Source of the DNA: Meira nashicola
Lineage: Eukaryota; Basidiomycota; Exobasidiomycetes; Exobasidiales; Brachybasidiaceae
Length of the DNA: 64,000 bases
Assembly (NCBI GenBank): GCA_001600355.1
Contig: BCJU01000002.1
Coordinates: forward strand, 3,100,001 to 3,164,000
Reading direction: 5' to 3'
The position numbers were made by a program, and so were the translations under genes. The notes under the pieces were generated by a model. It ran no database searches. It worked only from the letters and a program-made list of their open reading frames with translations, and had not been told where the DNA came from. Numbering within the stretch: the first letter of the stretch is position 1; each line of letters starts with the position of its first letter. Below, one piece after another: positions 10,450 to 21,237 of this stretch.

Positions 10450-11695
10450 CTCGTTCATGAAATTTCCTTTTTGCCGTCTAGAAAGATCAGTTTATTCTGT
10501 TCGCCATCATAAAGAACACACACATTCATTAGACCTCGGACTGTTGCACCAACCATCTTTTCTATGCAATGCACGCTAAATAAAGGTACAAATATGACGG
10601 CAACAAGCTGTGCTTTCTGCAGTACGTAAGGAAGGGGAAGCCCTTTAAATCCGGACTGGCATTCTACCTAAATTTGCCTTTCACGCTCACCCCGGGGTGG
10701 TAATCCGTTGCAGCGTTGAAACAGTGTGAGTTGAAAAGAATATGTACCCACATTCACTATTCAATATGCGCGAAAATGAAAAGTTAACAAAAGGCCAGCA
10801 AAGCAGTATATATATATACGACAGTATATACCGGGTGCCTCGCGCAGCGCGGGGCCGGTGCAAAATATTGATTAATATCGATTTAGGTTGGTTGGTCAAT
10901 TATGAGATGATTTGGGTGCAACACCCTAAATGACTACAGTTGTCATTATGCAGAGAGATGAAGAGGAAAGAAAAATAAGAGACCGCTCGCTAATAAGTAA
11001 AATCAGCCATAGCTGCAGCCAGCAAGTATCAACAACCTAAGAAGAAATCGGTCTCTTATATGCATTGCACAGCAAACAAGAAAAAAAAGTTGACAATTTT
11101 GAGACAAAAAATGCGGCCGGGGAACGCTAAGATGTTATAAGAACCATTGTAAAAATGTGTATAAATCCACTAGAATATTTTTAAGCAAGCAGCACTGAAT
11201 GATAATCTTTCGTACCGCTTACCGCTTTTAACAGGCAAAAAGACAGCAGTGCGTGCGCCGCGTTTTGCGCAAAGCGATAATCAAGAAATTAAGCCCACCC
11301 CGGGCGCATGAAGCCTTCCCCTTTTGAGCATACAGAGTGTCTAGAGCTTACTCTAGTCTCCACAATCTATACTGTCGTCGTCTTCTTTCATATACACTCT
11401 TTCTTTTTAACGTTTACCACCTCTTCTTCTTTTTTCTCTTCTTGATATATTGGCAAACATCTTTGCTACGTGTCGACAAGTTTTTTGACAAATACAAAGA
11501 ATAGAATTGTCGCTAGGCGTGATCAGCATTTAGCGGCAGTGTACCTACAAGAAGGAACAATTTATCAAAAAGTGAACATTCCGCAGCTTTAAGAACGGAA
11601 CAATTGAAAACGACAACATCGTATCAATTGAAAGATTTCGATCAACCGAAAAAACGATCACAAAAAGTAAAAGGTAGCATAATCAAACATTCATC
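10450..11695. other. Intergenic between 5S rRNA and SCS2
   Basis: No gene is recognised. It contains a 12-bp perfect palindrome CACCCCGGGGTG (10688-10699), a TA dinucleotide run (about 10808-10819) and a GCGCAGCGC motif (10842-10850). The last 300 bp is a T/C-rich then A-rich 5' UTR typical of a strong fungal promoter. Confidence 0.5.
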
Positions 11696-12868
11696 ATGTC
11701 TGTCGAGTGAGTAGAATCAGGATTAGGAATTTGCTGAGGAAAACGCTGGCATTGCACAGAAAGATTCAACTCCATTGGCCCGTGACTGGTCTCAAATTTG
11801 GAGATAGAGTATTGTCCATGCTAGACGAGCACACAAAGGGCTTACAGGCGCATGTATGCGCACTTTTGTAGATTTGCAGCGTCGCTCATTCTTTCAAAGC
11901 CTTCTGGGGGCTTTTTCCGTAATGTGGGACTCGCAAATATACTGACTTTCAATCCTTCTCTTTCCTTCTCTGTGCAGCCTTAATCCTCATGTCCAATTGG
12001 GCTTTCCAAGTAAGTTACGCAGCAGGACAAGAAAGTGTCCATCTTTTAATGCATTTACTGATCATGTTATATTTTGCACCCTTCAGGACCTCTCACTCAA
12101 CTTGTGAAGAGATCGCTTCAGGTTTCTAATCCAAACAATCAGCCTGTCGCATTCAAGGTTAAAACTACTGCACCAAAGCAATACTGCGTTCGTCCAAACT
12201 CTGGTCGTATTGAACCAGGCGAGAAAATTGAAGTACAAGTTCTACTACAGCCTATGAAGGAAGAACCTCCATCATCTGCAAAATGCCGCGATAAATTTTT
12301 GGTCCAATCCACGATCATCACACCAGAACGGGAAACGACTAGCTTAAATGATATCTGGGGTATCGTTGAAAAGGAAGACAAAGGTGCAATTCACGAACAA
12401 AAGATTCGTTGTGCATTCTTGCCCGCTACAACGGCAACTGTACCTGAAGAAGGCGAAGATGGTGCAAGTTCAACGTCGAATGGCAACGAGAAGTATGCTA
12501 CTGTCAATGGTACGCAGAACCCAATTTTGGCAGCACAGAATGCTTCAGCAAACACCGATGGACCGACTACTGAAAAAGCCAGAGCTGCCGCCGTTGCTGC
12601 TGGAGGTGCAGCCGCTGCAGGAGCAGGTGCTGCTTATGCTGCAACAAAGAATGCTGGCTCTCGTGCTATTGGAGGTGCAGGATCTACTAACGGTAATTTG
12701 AGTGAAAAGAGTCACGAACAATTGCAAGCAGAAGTGAAGAAATTGCAATCTCAAGTGGACTCTTTGCGCAAAAGTTCAGCCAGTCAGGGAACAAGCGACG
12801 GTATTCCAATTCACATTGTTGCCGCCATTTGCTTTGGTGTCTTTGCATTTACCTACATCTTCTTTTAG
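11696..12868 (+). CDS. SCS2: VAP/Scs2-family MSP-domain ER protein (three exons)
   Basis: This is an ER tail-anchored VAP protein that binds FFAT-motif lipid-transfer proteins and tethers ER to plasma membrane. CDS = join(11696..11706, 11978..12009, 12087..12868), 274 residues. Exon 1 holds just 11 bases (MSV plus two bases). Exon 2 adds DLNPHVQLGFP, the usual start of an MSP domain, and exon 3 continues RPLTQLVKRSLQVSNPNNQP. Intron 1 is long for this window (271 bp) and intron 2 is 77 bp. The MSP core includes VAFKVKTTAPKQYCVRPNSG, the FFAT-binding strand, and GEKIEVQVLLQP. After a Glu/Ser-rich linker and an Ala-rich block comes a short coiled coil (EQLQAEVKKLQSQVDSLRK), then a C-terminal membrane anchor (IVAAICFGVFAFTYIFF) ending the protein. 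A start within exon 3 alone would lose the conserved MSP N-terminus. Confidence 0.9.
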
Positions 12869-13814
12869 AGTGATTCTTGTAAGGTGACGAAAGCATCAAG
12901 AGCGGTAAATTTAGGGACACTCGAGGTTGTACCAATGCGGATTACCGGACGACAGCTTTCTTTGTAAAGATTGGCCGGCTTTGGATCATACCTGATCTAC
13001 CTAGATTGCGAACACCATTTTTCCTTCCTTCAATTTCCAATACTACTTCTGCATACCAAGCTTGTCGACAAGTTTTTGTTCTCGTTCCAAAAATACCTCA
13101 ATCCCCTTCACATCTTTCGAGATTTCAGATCACCTCCATTTATTGTGTCAAGCTTGTAGATTGCTACCGTTGAAAACACCCTTCGCTTTTTTTTTTCACT
13201 TCTACGATACATCATCTTTTTCTATTTCTTTCGTCCTGCGTGGAGGCAATCTCAATCGCTCTTGATGTACGCTCCTCATCTTCATTCTGCAGATCTCTTC
13301 TGTACCTTTTCCTTCTTTCTCGAATGCCAATTTTACGTTTACTAGTTAATTTTCTTCGTTAGCGAGTCCCTAAGGAAGCGGGGAAGAACTCAATTTATGC
13401 AGCCAATAAGAATTAAAAAGTTGGGGAAACGTAGTCTATATTCCGACATTTGTGTCAGAAGAGCGACTTTTCAAACAAGTTCTATATGAGTGTGCATAAA
13501 TATTTAAGATAGGTTAAGCTTTTTGAAAGCGTTTGCACCGTTCTAACGCGTCTATAACGCATTTTTTTCGTCCCGGTGAAATCGGTCCAAGTCCGGCTTA
13601 CGGTTCGCCCTCTTCCCCAGGATCCCAATCATCATCTTCTCATTAGGGTAGGCGCTGCTTGTGAGAGCGCTTGTGATCAGTTTTTTCACTTTTCTTGTCA
13701 CGATAATCAATTCACGAGGGCAAATTCCGGTCATTACAACTTTGAACGAAAGGAGGTGATCGATAAAAAAGATAGAGAAGGGATTAGAAATTATCCTGAC
13801 AAAAGATCAAAACA
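12869..13814. other. Intergenic between SCS2 and the PEX11-family gene
   Basis: The first 450 bp is T/C-rich 3' flank of SCS2. A single ACGCGT lies at 13546-13551, about 270 bp before the next ATG. No gene is seen. Confidence 0.5.
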
Positions 13815-14819
13815 ATGAGTGCAGCATCGAAACCAGTCAGTGCAAGCCGTCAAGGCAAGCAACGTCAACCAAATCCTACAGATAAAATCTTAGGATGTTT
13901 TTCCAATGTACCGCAAAATCCAACTTTGGATCATTTGGTGCGTTATTTTTCCACTTGGAGTGGAACGGATAAATTGATGATGATCACACAATATTCTTCC
14001 AAATTGTTGATCGCATTTTTGACGTTGCAACATGCATTAAGGATTAGACTTCGACACGGAACGAAAGGGTATCATGCACCTCATGGAGGTAGTTCGATCG
14101 CCAAAAAGTTGGAAAAACTTTCTTCGTTAATCTCTGATGCAAGATGTTTATATCGTATTTGGGGAATTTTGCCAATTTTGAAATGGATGATCGCTCTGGA
14201 AAAATCTCCTCCTCCAACTAGACTTTTACACAATATCGAACGTATTCAAGGTTGGTCAATGATTTTGTATTGTCCTTTGGAAGCAGTTGCTTATCTAGCT
14301 TCTCACAATATTCTCAACATCTCTCAAACAACGCAAAACAAACTTTGGCTAACAAGTGCTCGAGCGTGGGCTGTTTATGTGATGCTGCAGCTATTACATC
14401 TTGTAGAAGATAATAGATTATTGAGATTAAGAGCAAAAGCATTGGAACGCAGTCGTGGTCATCCTTCTCCACCCTCTTCCAGCTCAAATGTTACAAAGAC
14501 GAGCGAGAAAGGACTATCAGCAGAGCAGGTGCAAACGAGACGGATGTGGGACGAATTGGATACACGTAAGGCAGCCATCTTGAACGAATTCTGGGTAAAT
14601 CTGGGTTATATGCCCTTGACGATTCATTGGTACGTAGGATTGGGTTCATTTTTGGTATTACCTGGTCACTGATTTTTCTTCTTTCTTTCATTCAGGTCAC
14701 ACCCTCTGGGATTGTTCAATGATGCATGGGTTGGATTGTTTGGTACGATTGCTGCTACTGCTGGTATACGTTCAGGCTGGAAAGCAACCTCATTACCACC
14801 AGATGCAGCAACACAATGA
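13815..14819 (+). CDS. Peroxisomal Pex11-family (PEX11C-like) protein
   Basis: CDS = join(13815..14629, 14696..14819), 312 residues. The intron is GTACGT...CAG, 66 bp. Splicing joins TIHW to SHPLGLFNDAWVGLFGTIAA, the characteristic C-terminal Pex11 segment; reading through would end the protein early at LPGH. Family features are the N-terminal NPTLDHLVRYFSTWSGTDKL, a hydrophobic SSKLLIAFLTLQHAL helix, the RIWGILPILKWM region, and the W-x-x-S-x-x-x-W-x-x-Y membrane region further on. Pex11 proteins bend and elongate peroxisomal membranes during proliferation and division. The exact paralogue (Pex11 versus the Pex11C/Gim5 group) cannot be settled by eye; the Ser/Pro-rich loop before the last helix fits the C type. 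Confidence 0.8.
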
Positions 14820-15257
14820 GATAGAACATTGATTTTGACTTAAAAAGTAGCATATATACACCCAATGTTGTAATGTATGCACCTTTGTATATATTGCCTT
14901 TTCCCTTCTACATTCGATGCTAATATCGTCTTGAAAAATTATTGTTCTTATGAAAGATATTTGAGAGGAGAAGATCTCGATATAGAGCAGTGCAGATCGA
15001 TCAATTCTACACTTCCCCAATTTGACCTTCCGACTATACATTACTGTCTTATTTGTCGTCGATCAGGGGAATCCTTTACACCATATTGCATTCAGTCCGG
15101 GTAGAAAGTTGCATATAAGGGCGCGGGAAGCACTGTGCCTCGTGCAACGCGTTTTGAATGCATGTCAATTCGCGCTTTAGACAAAAAAATAGGAAGAATG
15201 AGAAAAGATAAACAAGTATTGAGATCTCACTTCCACCTCCAATTTTTCTTAAAAGAA
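14820..15257. other. Intergenic: PEX11-family 3' flank and NUP57 5' flank
   Basis: About 440 bp without a convincing gene. The frame of the nucleoporin stays open upstream to 15135, with in-frame ATGs at 15162 and 15195, but that part reads as a basic, unconserved stretch. An ACGCGT lies at 15147-15152. Confidence 0.45.
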
Positions 15258-15563
15258 ATGGCAATAGGCGGGTTCTCATTCGGAGCACCAAGTGCGAATG
15301 CACAACAACCTCAACAGCAAACGCAAAGTCTCTTTGGAGCATCTACCAATCAGCCACAACAACAACAACAGCCAGCAAAGCCACAAGGTCTCTTTGGATC
15401 ATCTACAACACAACAGCAACCATCTGGCAGCTTGTTTGGCAATCCTACTCAGCAGCAGCAAGGTGTGCCGCAACAACAGCAAGGTACTTCACTCTTTGGT
15501 GCACCCGGAAATGCTGGGACTTCTCTATTTGGATCACAACAACCAGCTCAGCAACAACAACAA

Positions 15564-15599
<36 letters not shown>

Positions 15600-16649
15600 A
15601 TGGGAGGTGGACTGTTTGGTTCTGCCGCTAAACCATTTGGACAGCCAACTCAAAACCCATTAACGCTTTCACAATTAGGTGGATCTACATCGTATAGCTT
15701 GCAACAACCTAAGCCTGGCTTGTTTGGTAGTTCAAGTGTTGCTCCTGATGGTGGGGCAAGTGGTGGATCAAACAAAAGGTTAGGTGTTCCGATCAACGAT
15801 AAATTAGAATCAATTCGTGCGGCTTGGGATGTTCAAAATATTCAAACATGTCAATTTTTGTACTACTTTTATAATTCACTTCCGCAAAATATGCCACAAT
15901 TAGCCGAAGAAGCTGCAAGAAATCCAAACTTTGGAAGAAGACAAGATGCTCTGGGTCCAAAGCATGACGCTTTGTGGTTGCAAACTTTACGTGAAAATCC
16001 TGATCGTTCAAAATTAGTACCCGTTTTAGGAGTAGGTTTTGAAGATTTAAAAACGAGAATGGATCTTCAAGAGGCTGAAGGAGCACGTCAAAGTACAAAA
16101 CTTGTCGAATTACAAAAGCGATTGGACGATCTTACTTCAAAGCATAGCCTTTCGAATAGCGTTCGAATTTCTGCCATCAGTCGTAAGCAAACAACATTGC
16201 ACCATCGATTGATCGGATTGGCAAAACGTATTCATTTATTGATACCCGCTTTGCGCGGTCACAGTATTACGTATGGAGAGGAACAGTTAAAGAATCTCTT
16301 GCATATCTGTGAAACGGAATTAGAATCAATCTCTTCTATGGCCGCTAATCAAGCCTCTGATGGAAGAAATTCGCAAGCTCAACATCGTTTGCGTGGAAGA
16401 ATTAATGAGCTATGGGCTTTGTTGGGCACCTTGAAATCAAAACGTGAGGCTGCAAAATCAGCTAATGATGGAAATGCACCGTTGGAGTGGGCCGTTGTAG
16501 ATGAAAGTGCTATCGAAGATGTCGTAAAGATTTTAGCGTCTCAACAACAAGGTTTGGATCACATAAGTTCAACCGTACAAAATGATATGAAAGTGTTGGA
16601 TACGATCATTAAAGGTTTAGAAGGAGTAGAATTGGTCGGAGTTAAATGA
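15258..16649 (+). CDS. NUP57: FG-nucleoporin Nup57/Nup54 of the central channel
   Basis: This is the Nup54 (yeast Nup57) subunit of the Nsp1-Nup49-Nup57 complex that lines the nuclear pore channel. From the ATG at 15258 (MAIGGFSFGA, G at -3) it has 463 residues. Residues 1-160 carry GLFG/SLFG repeats in Gln-rich spacers, including a 17-Gln tract (15549-15599). Residues about 175-463 form the alpha-helical Nup54 domain: AWDVQNIQTCQFLYYFYNS, then GFEDLKTRMDLQEAEGARQ, then coiled coils to the end. Earlier in-frame ATGs (15162, 15195) would add a non-repeat basic leader and are less likely. No intron is needed. It is convergent with the next gene (165-bp gap). Confidence 0.85.
15549..15599 (+). 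repeat. CAA/CAG tract coding 17 glutamines in NUP57
   Basis: Seventeen Gln codons in a row; after the first CAG come mainly CAA, then a pure CAG run ending with CAA. Such a tract is prone to length change. It lies in the FG region, where Gln-rich spacers are normal. Confidence 0.9.
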
Positions 16650-16814
16650 TGATCTTTCAGTCATGTGTTGTTTTTGTTATAATGACATTACGGTATATAT
16701 GAATGTAAGAATATTTGTACACATGAGAAATCCAACAGCAACCTTTTTCGGGCGTACCAGATTGTGTTCCTCTACTTTACAGTTTGAATGCATGAATTTT
16801 TGAGAGGAATAGTA

Positions 16815-19652
16815 TCAGATATGATTTATGTTGTGAATCCTTTTTGCTCCAGTATAGTCTGAGAGCTGGTTTTGGGAGTTTGCGATAAGGCCTTGCCAAT
16901 CAGCTGACCTGATCTTCATTGGGATACTGGCAAGCGCTTCTATATAAATCAAAGCTAATTCTTTGTTTGTTGGACCGATTGAAGGTGCTGCAGATGGGAA
17001 TAAAGTTGGCCGTACCTTTGAATTGAAGTTAAATCCAGCTTTTTGAGTTTGATTTCCTTCCCAAAAGAACATCAAAGGTGTTTGAGGTTGAGGTGGTGCT
17101 CCAAAAACGCCTAATCGTTCAAGAGAATAAATTCTAGCCAAAGCATCTTCATTACGATTTTGCATACACAATAGTGCAATTCCAGTGCTTTCCATTAATA
17201 GTCGATCTTTGTCCTCGATTATTCGTGTGGTCTCCTTTCTCTCTTTAGGCAAATCAATCAAGTCAATATCTTGCTCTCTTTCTTCTTCAGTTCTTGAAAA
17301 CGTTGATTTGAAATGCTTGGTACAATGAGTGTACGTCGATAAAACTTGTCTGGCTTTGTCAAATTGCTTTCCTTGACCTAAAGCAAGAGACAATCTGGTA
17401 ACAACGTTCAAAGCAAAAGGTGTAGGAGGATATACGTCCTTCTCCTTGCTTTTACCTGTTTCGGAAAGTTCTGCAAAACGTTGCCATTGTTCTGCATTAT
17501 CGTGCATGAATTTAGAAAAAAGTTCAAATGCACCTTGCCAATCTCTTTTGCCCATCATTATTTGAAGTCTGCAAACGGAAATGGCAGAATTCATACTCTT
17601 GCGATCCACTTCTTCCAAATCCATCGACCATAATGACTGCATCTCAATAAGCATATTATTTAGGGTATCAGCCAAATGAACGTCTCGATCTTCATTTTGG
17701 ACTCTGTAGAGAGCTTTATCCGCAGCTAGAATGTCTCCTAGGTATCGAAGTATCCTCCTATAAAGTAATTGAAGGGCTATAGCTGTTTCTGAGGTCATAT
17801 TTTGATTATTTCTTGCTGCTTGGACGACATGCAAGCGCATACTTTCAACGATTGACAGCATTTGAGCACGCAAGAGTTCCAAAGAAGACACATACTTTTC
17901 CGAATTTCGAGATTTGTCTATAACAAAGAGATGCAATTCAATCAAATGTTCGTCAAATTGATCTTTGCTGCGACTACGTAAAAAGGCCAACAAATTTTGC
18001 AAAAAAGGAATAAATTCGATAAAGAAAGTAGGTGATGCATTGGCAAAGGTACCTACTATTCGACGTGCTTGTGCTCTTTTTCCGATCTTGTTGAATACTT
18101 TTTGCTGCCCCTCATTTACATCTGTTTCTGATCCTAGCCCAAAAAGAGGTAACAATGGTAATACTTCATCGCCTCTCTTTGCTTCCATCAACCTATGGGA
18201 ATATCGACTTAATCGTGAAGGGTGAAAGTTAGGCATACGGTCCGTTGAAGAAAGATCGGAGATCAGCCAATGATTGAATAATTGAGAAAGAAAGTCGATA
18301 GGATATTCAGCTTTTAAGCTTTCCTCAAACATCCAAGCAAATTCGGACGGATTGAAAGGTGATTCATTTGTGTAACGACCATAATAATCTTGATATAACT
18401 CGAAAAGTCGTTTTGCATAGGTATAATCTTCAACTTTGATATGAAGAGAGATTAATATTGCGATTCCGCTTTTCCTCGATCGTAGTGATCTCATCATCAG
18501 GGTATCACTGCGTAAACATATTAGTGAAAGTTTTCGAAGCATTTCACGCCATTCCCTGGGCTGTAAGAAAGAAAAGGAATCATCTTGTCTCATTAGTTCC
18601 CATACCCTATGCACAACTCGAGCATTGACCTTGATCAAAATATCATCTACCACATCTTGACAATTATTCAAACATCGCACAGCGAGAAGAATTTGATGTA
18701 TTGCTTCAAAACCATTCGATCCTCTTGATGCCCTTACATGTTGAACAGCAGCTTCTGCAAGTACGTTTTCAGTTCCGATCGGCATTTGCTTTATACCGAT
18801 TTCTTCACATCTCTTCAACAGCCAATGTGCAGCACGAACTTCTCTTCCTAGAACCAAAGCAATCACGATTGGAATGAACAATCTTTGTCTAACTTCTCCC
18901 TCGATTCGATCCCGAAATTCGTCCTTTGGTATCTTTCCTTTTTCTTCTCTACGCATTTGGTCTTGATATTTAAGGATTTTCAAATTTTCAGGTAACAAGA
19001 GAATAAGGTTCGTCCTACTTGGTATATATGATCGCAAAAGTCGAGCAGTATCATGAGTTTGAGGAACTTCTGGTTGACTCAAAGCAAAAAGAACTTGTTC
19101 TGATGTACGCTTTTTTTCATTTCGTATACACCATAGAATAAGGTATCGTACGGTATCTTCGTACAGATAGCCTCTTTCGAGCTGCAAGCTATCATTTGGC
19201 TTCTTTGAATTCAAATGTTTGTCTTTCCGCGCTAAAGAATGAGTTTGTTGCCAACCTTTGAAAAGTTTAATTGCTTCGTCAATTTGATCTTTTGATATGA
19301 GTCGACGGAATTCCTTATTTATACGATCTAATTCCAAGTCTTCAACATCAGATCGATCTAGGATTAAGTTGTCATTCTTTCCTTCATCGATATCGATAAA
19401 AGATCTTTTCGATGTTTGATCTATTTGGAATTGTTTTCCTACCCACTTTGAGCATTCCCCTATCCGTTCATCGAGATCATCTCTGGTAGAATCATTTTTT
19501 GAACGTTTTTGATCATGATCGAGTGTTTCAAGACCCGTCAAGGTCGTTATTGGCTTTACCTTGTTCTCTATGCCGATCTTTGTCGCTCTAAACGATGTGC
19601 CTTGAACCCTTAAAAGGGAGGCTTGGTGTCTATTGCACCTTACCCAGAACAT
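16815..19652 (-). CDS. Large helical-repeat (PPR-like) protein, probably mitochondrial
   Basis: The protein has 945 residues from the first ATG at 19652 (MFWVRCNRHQASLLRVQGTS). I do not recognise a named orthologue. The N-terminus is rich in Arg/Ser/Thr with almost no acidic residue over 25 positions, like a mitochondrial presequence. The rest is predicted mostly alpha-helical, with degenerate two-helix units of PPR/TPR type, for example QIDEAIKLFKGWQQTHS, DYTYAKRLFELYQDYYGRY, DWQGAFELFSKFMHDNAEQW and KQFDKARQVLSTYTHC. No catalytic motif is visible. The likely role, by analogy with fungal PPR proteins, is mitochondrial RNA processing or translation, but this is inferred. It is divergent from the DUF1279 mitochondrial gene (405-bp shared upstream region). 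Confidence 0.65.
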   Translation of the reverse strand: MFWVRCNRHQASLLRVQGTSFRATKIGIENKVKPITTLTGLETLDHDQKRSKNDSTRDDLDERIGECSKWVGKQFQIDQTSKRSFIDIDEGKNDNLILDRSDVEDLELDRINKEFRRLISKDQIDEAIKLFKGWQQTHSLARKDKHLNSKKPNDSLQLERGYLYEDTVRYLILWCIRNEKKRTSEQVLFALSQPEVPQTHDTARLLRSYIPSRTNLILLLPENLKILKYQDQMRREEKGKIPKDEFRDRIEGEVRQRLFIPIVIALVLGREVRAAHWLLKRCEEIGIKQMPIGTENVLAEAAVQHVRASRGSNGFEAIHQILLAVRCLNNCQDVVDDILIKVNARVVHRVWELMRQDDSFSFLQPREWREMLRKLSLICLRSDTLMMRSLRSRKSGIAILISLHIKVEDYTYAKRLFELYQDYYGRYTNESPFNPSEFAWMFEESLKAEYPIDFLSQLFNHWLISDLSSTDRMPNFHPSRLSRYSHRLMEAKRGDEVLPLLPLFGLGSETDVNEGQQKVFNKIGKRAQARRIVGTFANASPTFFIEFIPFLQNLLAFLRSRSKDQFDEHLIELHLFVIDKSRNSEKYVSSLELLRAQMLSIVESMRLHVVQAARNNQNMTSETAIALQLLYRRILRYLGDILAADKALYRVQNEDRDVHLADTLNNMLIEMQSLWSMDLEEVDRKSMNSAISVCRLQIMMGKRDWQGAFELFSKFMHDNAEQWQRFAELSETGKSKEKDVYPPTPFALNVVTRLSLALGQGKQFDKARQVLSTYTHCTKHFKSTFSRTEEEREQDIDLIDLPKERKETTRIIEDKDRLLMESTGIALLCMQNRNEDALARIYSLERLGVFGAPPQPQTPLMFFWEGNQTQKAGFNFNSKVRPTLFPSAAPSIGPTNKELALIYIEALASIPMKIRSADWQGLIANSQNQLSDYTGAKRIHNINHI

Positions 19653-20057
19653 CACCGCCTATATATGTTATGTGCACTTATTATTTCGATCATCGCAGCC
19701 TTTTTTTCGAATATCTTGCTCTTGATGATTGGATGATCGTATGACAAACCATTCATAAAATCAGTCACGAGAAGTTTTGTCGGAAATGCACAATAAAATA
19801 TTTGCCTCACGCTACTCCCTGCTTACGCTTTGATGCCTGGCCCTACGCATAAGCCAGACCAAGAAAAAAAAAGTGCGTGTAACCGGATCTATGCGTAGAA
19901 AAATGCATTTCCCTTTCATTTTCGTGCGTCAAGTTATTGATCAAACCTTGAAAGAAGAAAGAGGCAACAATTTTCATCTTGTCCGACTTCCTCCACTCGA
20001 GCGATCATTTATCCTTTTCCATCAAAAGGCGAATAAGAGGTATAGTTTCCGGACAAA
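19653..20057. other. Divergent promoter region between two predicted mitochondrial-protein genes
   Basis: About 400 bp. It contains a partly dyad segment CTTACGCTTTG...CTACGCATAAG near 19812-19852. No gene is seen. Confidence 0.45.
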
Positions 20058-21020
20058 ATGTCTGTTGCCTCTTCATCACGTATCATGATCAGGTCGGCAG
20101 CGAGAATTCCAAATCAATTGGCTCTCCAATCCAGTCGAATATGTTTGAGGAAGGTAATCGAGCCTACAAGTTTGTCAGTCTTTTCAAAATTAAACAACTT
20201 TTCCTCACTTCGGTCACAGCATTCACCTCTTTCTATTTCTCACTATGCTACATCTGCTTTTGCTAATGCTAAACCATTAAATCATTCCGTTCCAGCTTCA
20301 ACATCTGCACAATCAATCTCACAAACACAAGGCGAACGGAACAATTCAAAAGAGAATCAATCAGAGAATGAAGGAGAAGAATCAGATCCCGATGAACCAC
20401 CAAAGAAAGCCACGATAAGAGAACGATTGAGATTCTTAACAAGAAGATATGGTTGGTGGGCTTTAGGTGTTTATTTATTGGCGAGTACAGTGGATTTTTC
20501 TTTAGTGTTCTTGGCTATTCATTTATTGGGAGCAGATCATATAAGAGAATTGGAAGATGGTGTAAGAAAATATTTCGGAATGGGTAAGAGAGAAATGGAA
20601 GATCATGAAGTGGCTGCTTGGCCGGTACCTGCTTCAGTCGTTGTTGGCGGAGCAGAAGAAGATGGATCACAAAAGAACAATGAAAAAGTTGCCGGAAAAG
20701 CTGTTGAGCGTGTACAAAAGCAAAAAGATGTCAGTATCTCTTCTTCTTCAAACGATCAAAATGATGCTAAGAAAGGAAAAAGAAAGGGAGACGGAAAGGA
20801 TAGCTCAACTTTGTGGACCGAAGCTGTTTTGGCATACACTATTCATAAAACACTCTTATTGCCATTCAGAGTAGGAATCACTGCTGCAGTCACTCCAACG
20901 TTTGTTAAATATATGGTTCGTTTAGGATGGGCAAAGAATAATGCCGCCGTTCAACAAGCCGCTCAAAAAGCAAAGATGGCAAAAGAGGCTGCTAAAAAGG
21001 CGGTAAAGAAAGCTGAATAA
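20058..21020 (+). CDS. Mitochondrial DUF1279/FAM210-family membrane protein
   Basis: The protein has 320 residues. The N-terminus (SRIMIRSAARIPNQLALQSS) is a clear mitochondrial presequence with Arg/Ser and no acid. A DUF1279 domain follows a hydrophilic acidic linker: RYGWWALGVYLLASTVDFSL with FLAIHLLGADH, then, after a 70-residue low-complexity insertion, TIHKTLLLPFRVGITAAVTP. The C-terminal Ala/Lys helix (QQAAQKAKMAKEAAKKAVKK) is a probable coiled coil or amphipathic helix. FAM210-type proteins sit in the inner mitochondrial membrane and influence mitochondrial translation and lipid homeostasis in animals; the yeast relative is Nat2. The insertion splitting the domain is longer than usual. 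Family assignment is good, function is not established. Confidence 0.75.
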   Translation: MSVASSSRIMIRSAARIPNQLALQSSRICLRKVIEPTSLSVFSKLNNFSSLRSQHSPLSISHYATSAFANAKPLNHSVPASTSAQSISQTQGERNNSKENQSENEGEESDPDEPPKKATIRERLRFLTRRYGWWALGVYLLASTVDFSLVFLAIHLLGADHIRELEDGVRKYFGMGKREMEDHEVAAWPVPASVVVGGAEEDGSQKNNEKVAGKAVERVQKQKDVSISSSSNDQNDAKKGKRKGDGKDSSTLWTEAVLAYTIHKTLLLPFRVGITAAVTPTFVKYMVRLGWAKNNAAVQQAAQKAKMAKEAAKKAVKKAE

Positions 21021-21237
21021 ATGTGACTAAACATGCTCCTCATCATCACCGCTCTTCAATCATTTGTGTATTACATATTTAACTATTATTTCATCCCAAT
21101 TTATCACTCAGGAACAATGTATGTATGCGGTCTGAGAACGTGCTCAAGGTTTACTCCCGCCGAGAACGCCTTCATCGGAATATGTAAATATCGACCCGAA
21201 AACAACACCATTATGTAAGCATACGAAGTACGAATTT

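Noticed and set aside
12348..12701. 117-residue overlapping frame within SCS2
   Set aside because: Frame-shifted shadow of exon 3; Leu/Gln-rich with no conservation pattern.
15135..15257. 41-residue N-terminal extension of Nup57
   Set aside because: The extension begins at a non-ATG codon; in-frame ATGs at 15162 and 15195 remain possible, but the FG pattern begins at 15258.
15292..15663. 123-residue frame rich in Asn/Ser over the NUP57 repeats
   Set aside because: Alternate frame of the CAA/CAG repeats; the FG-repeat frame is the real one.
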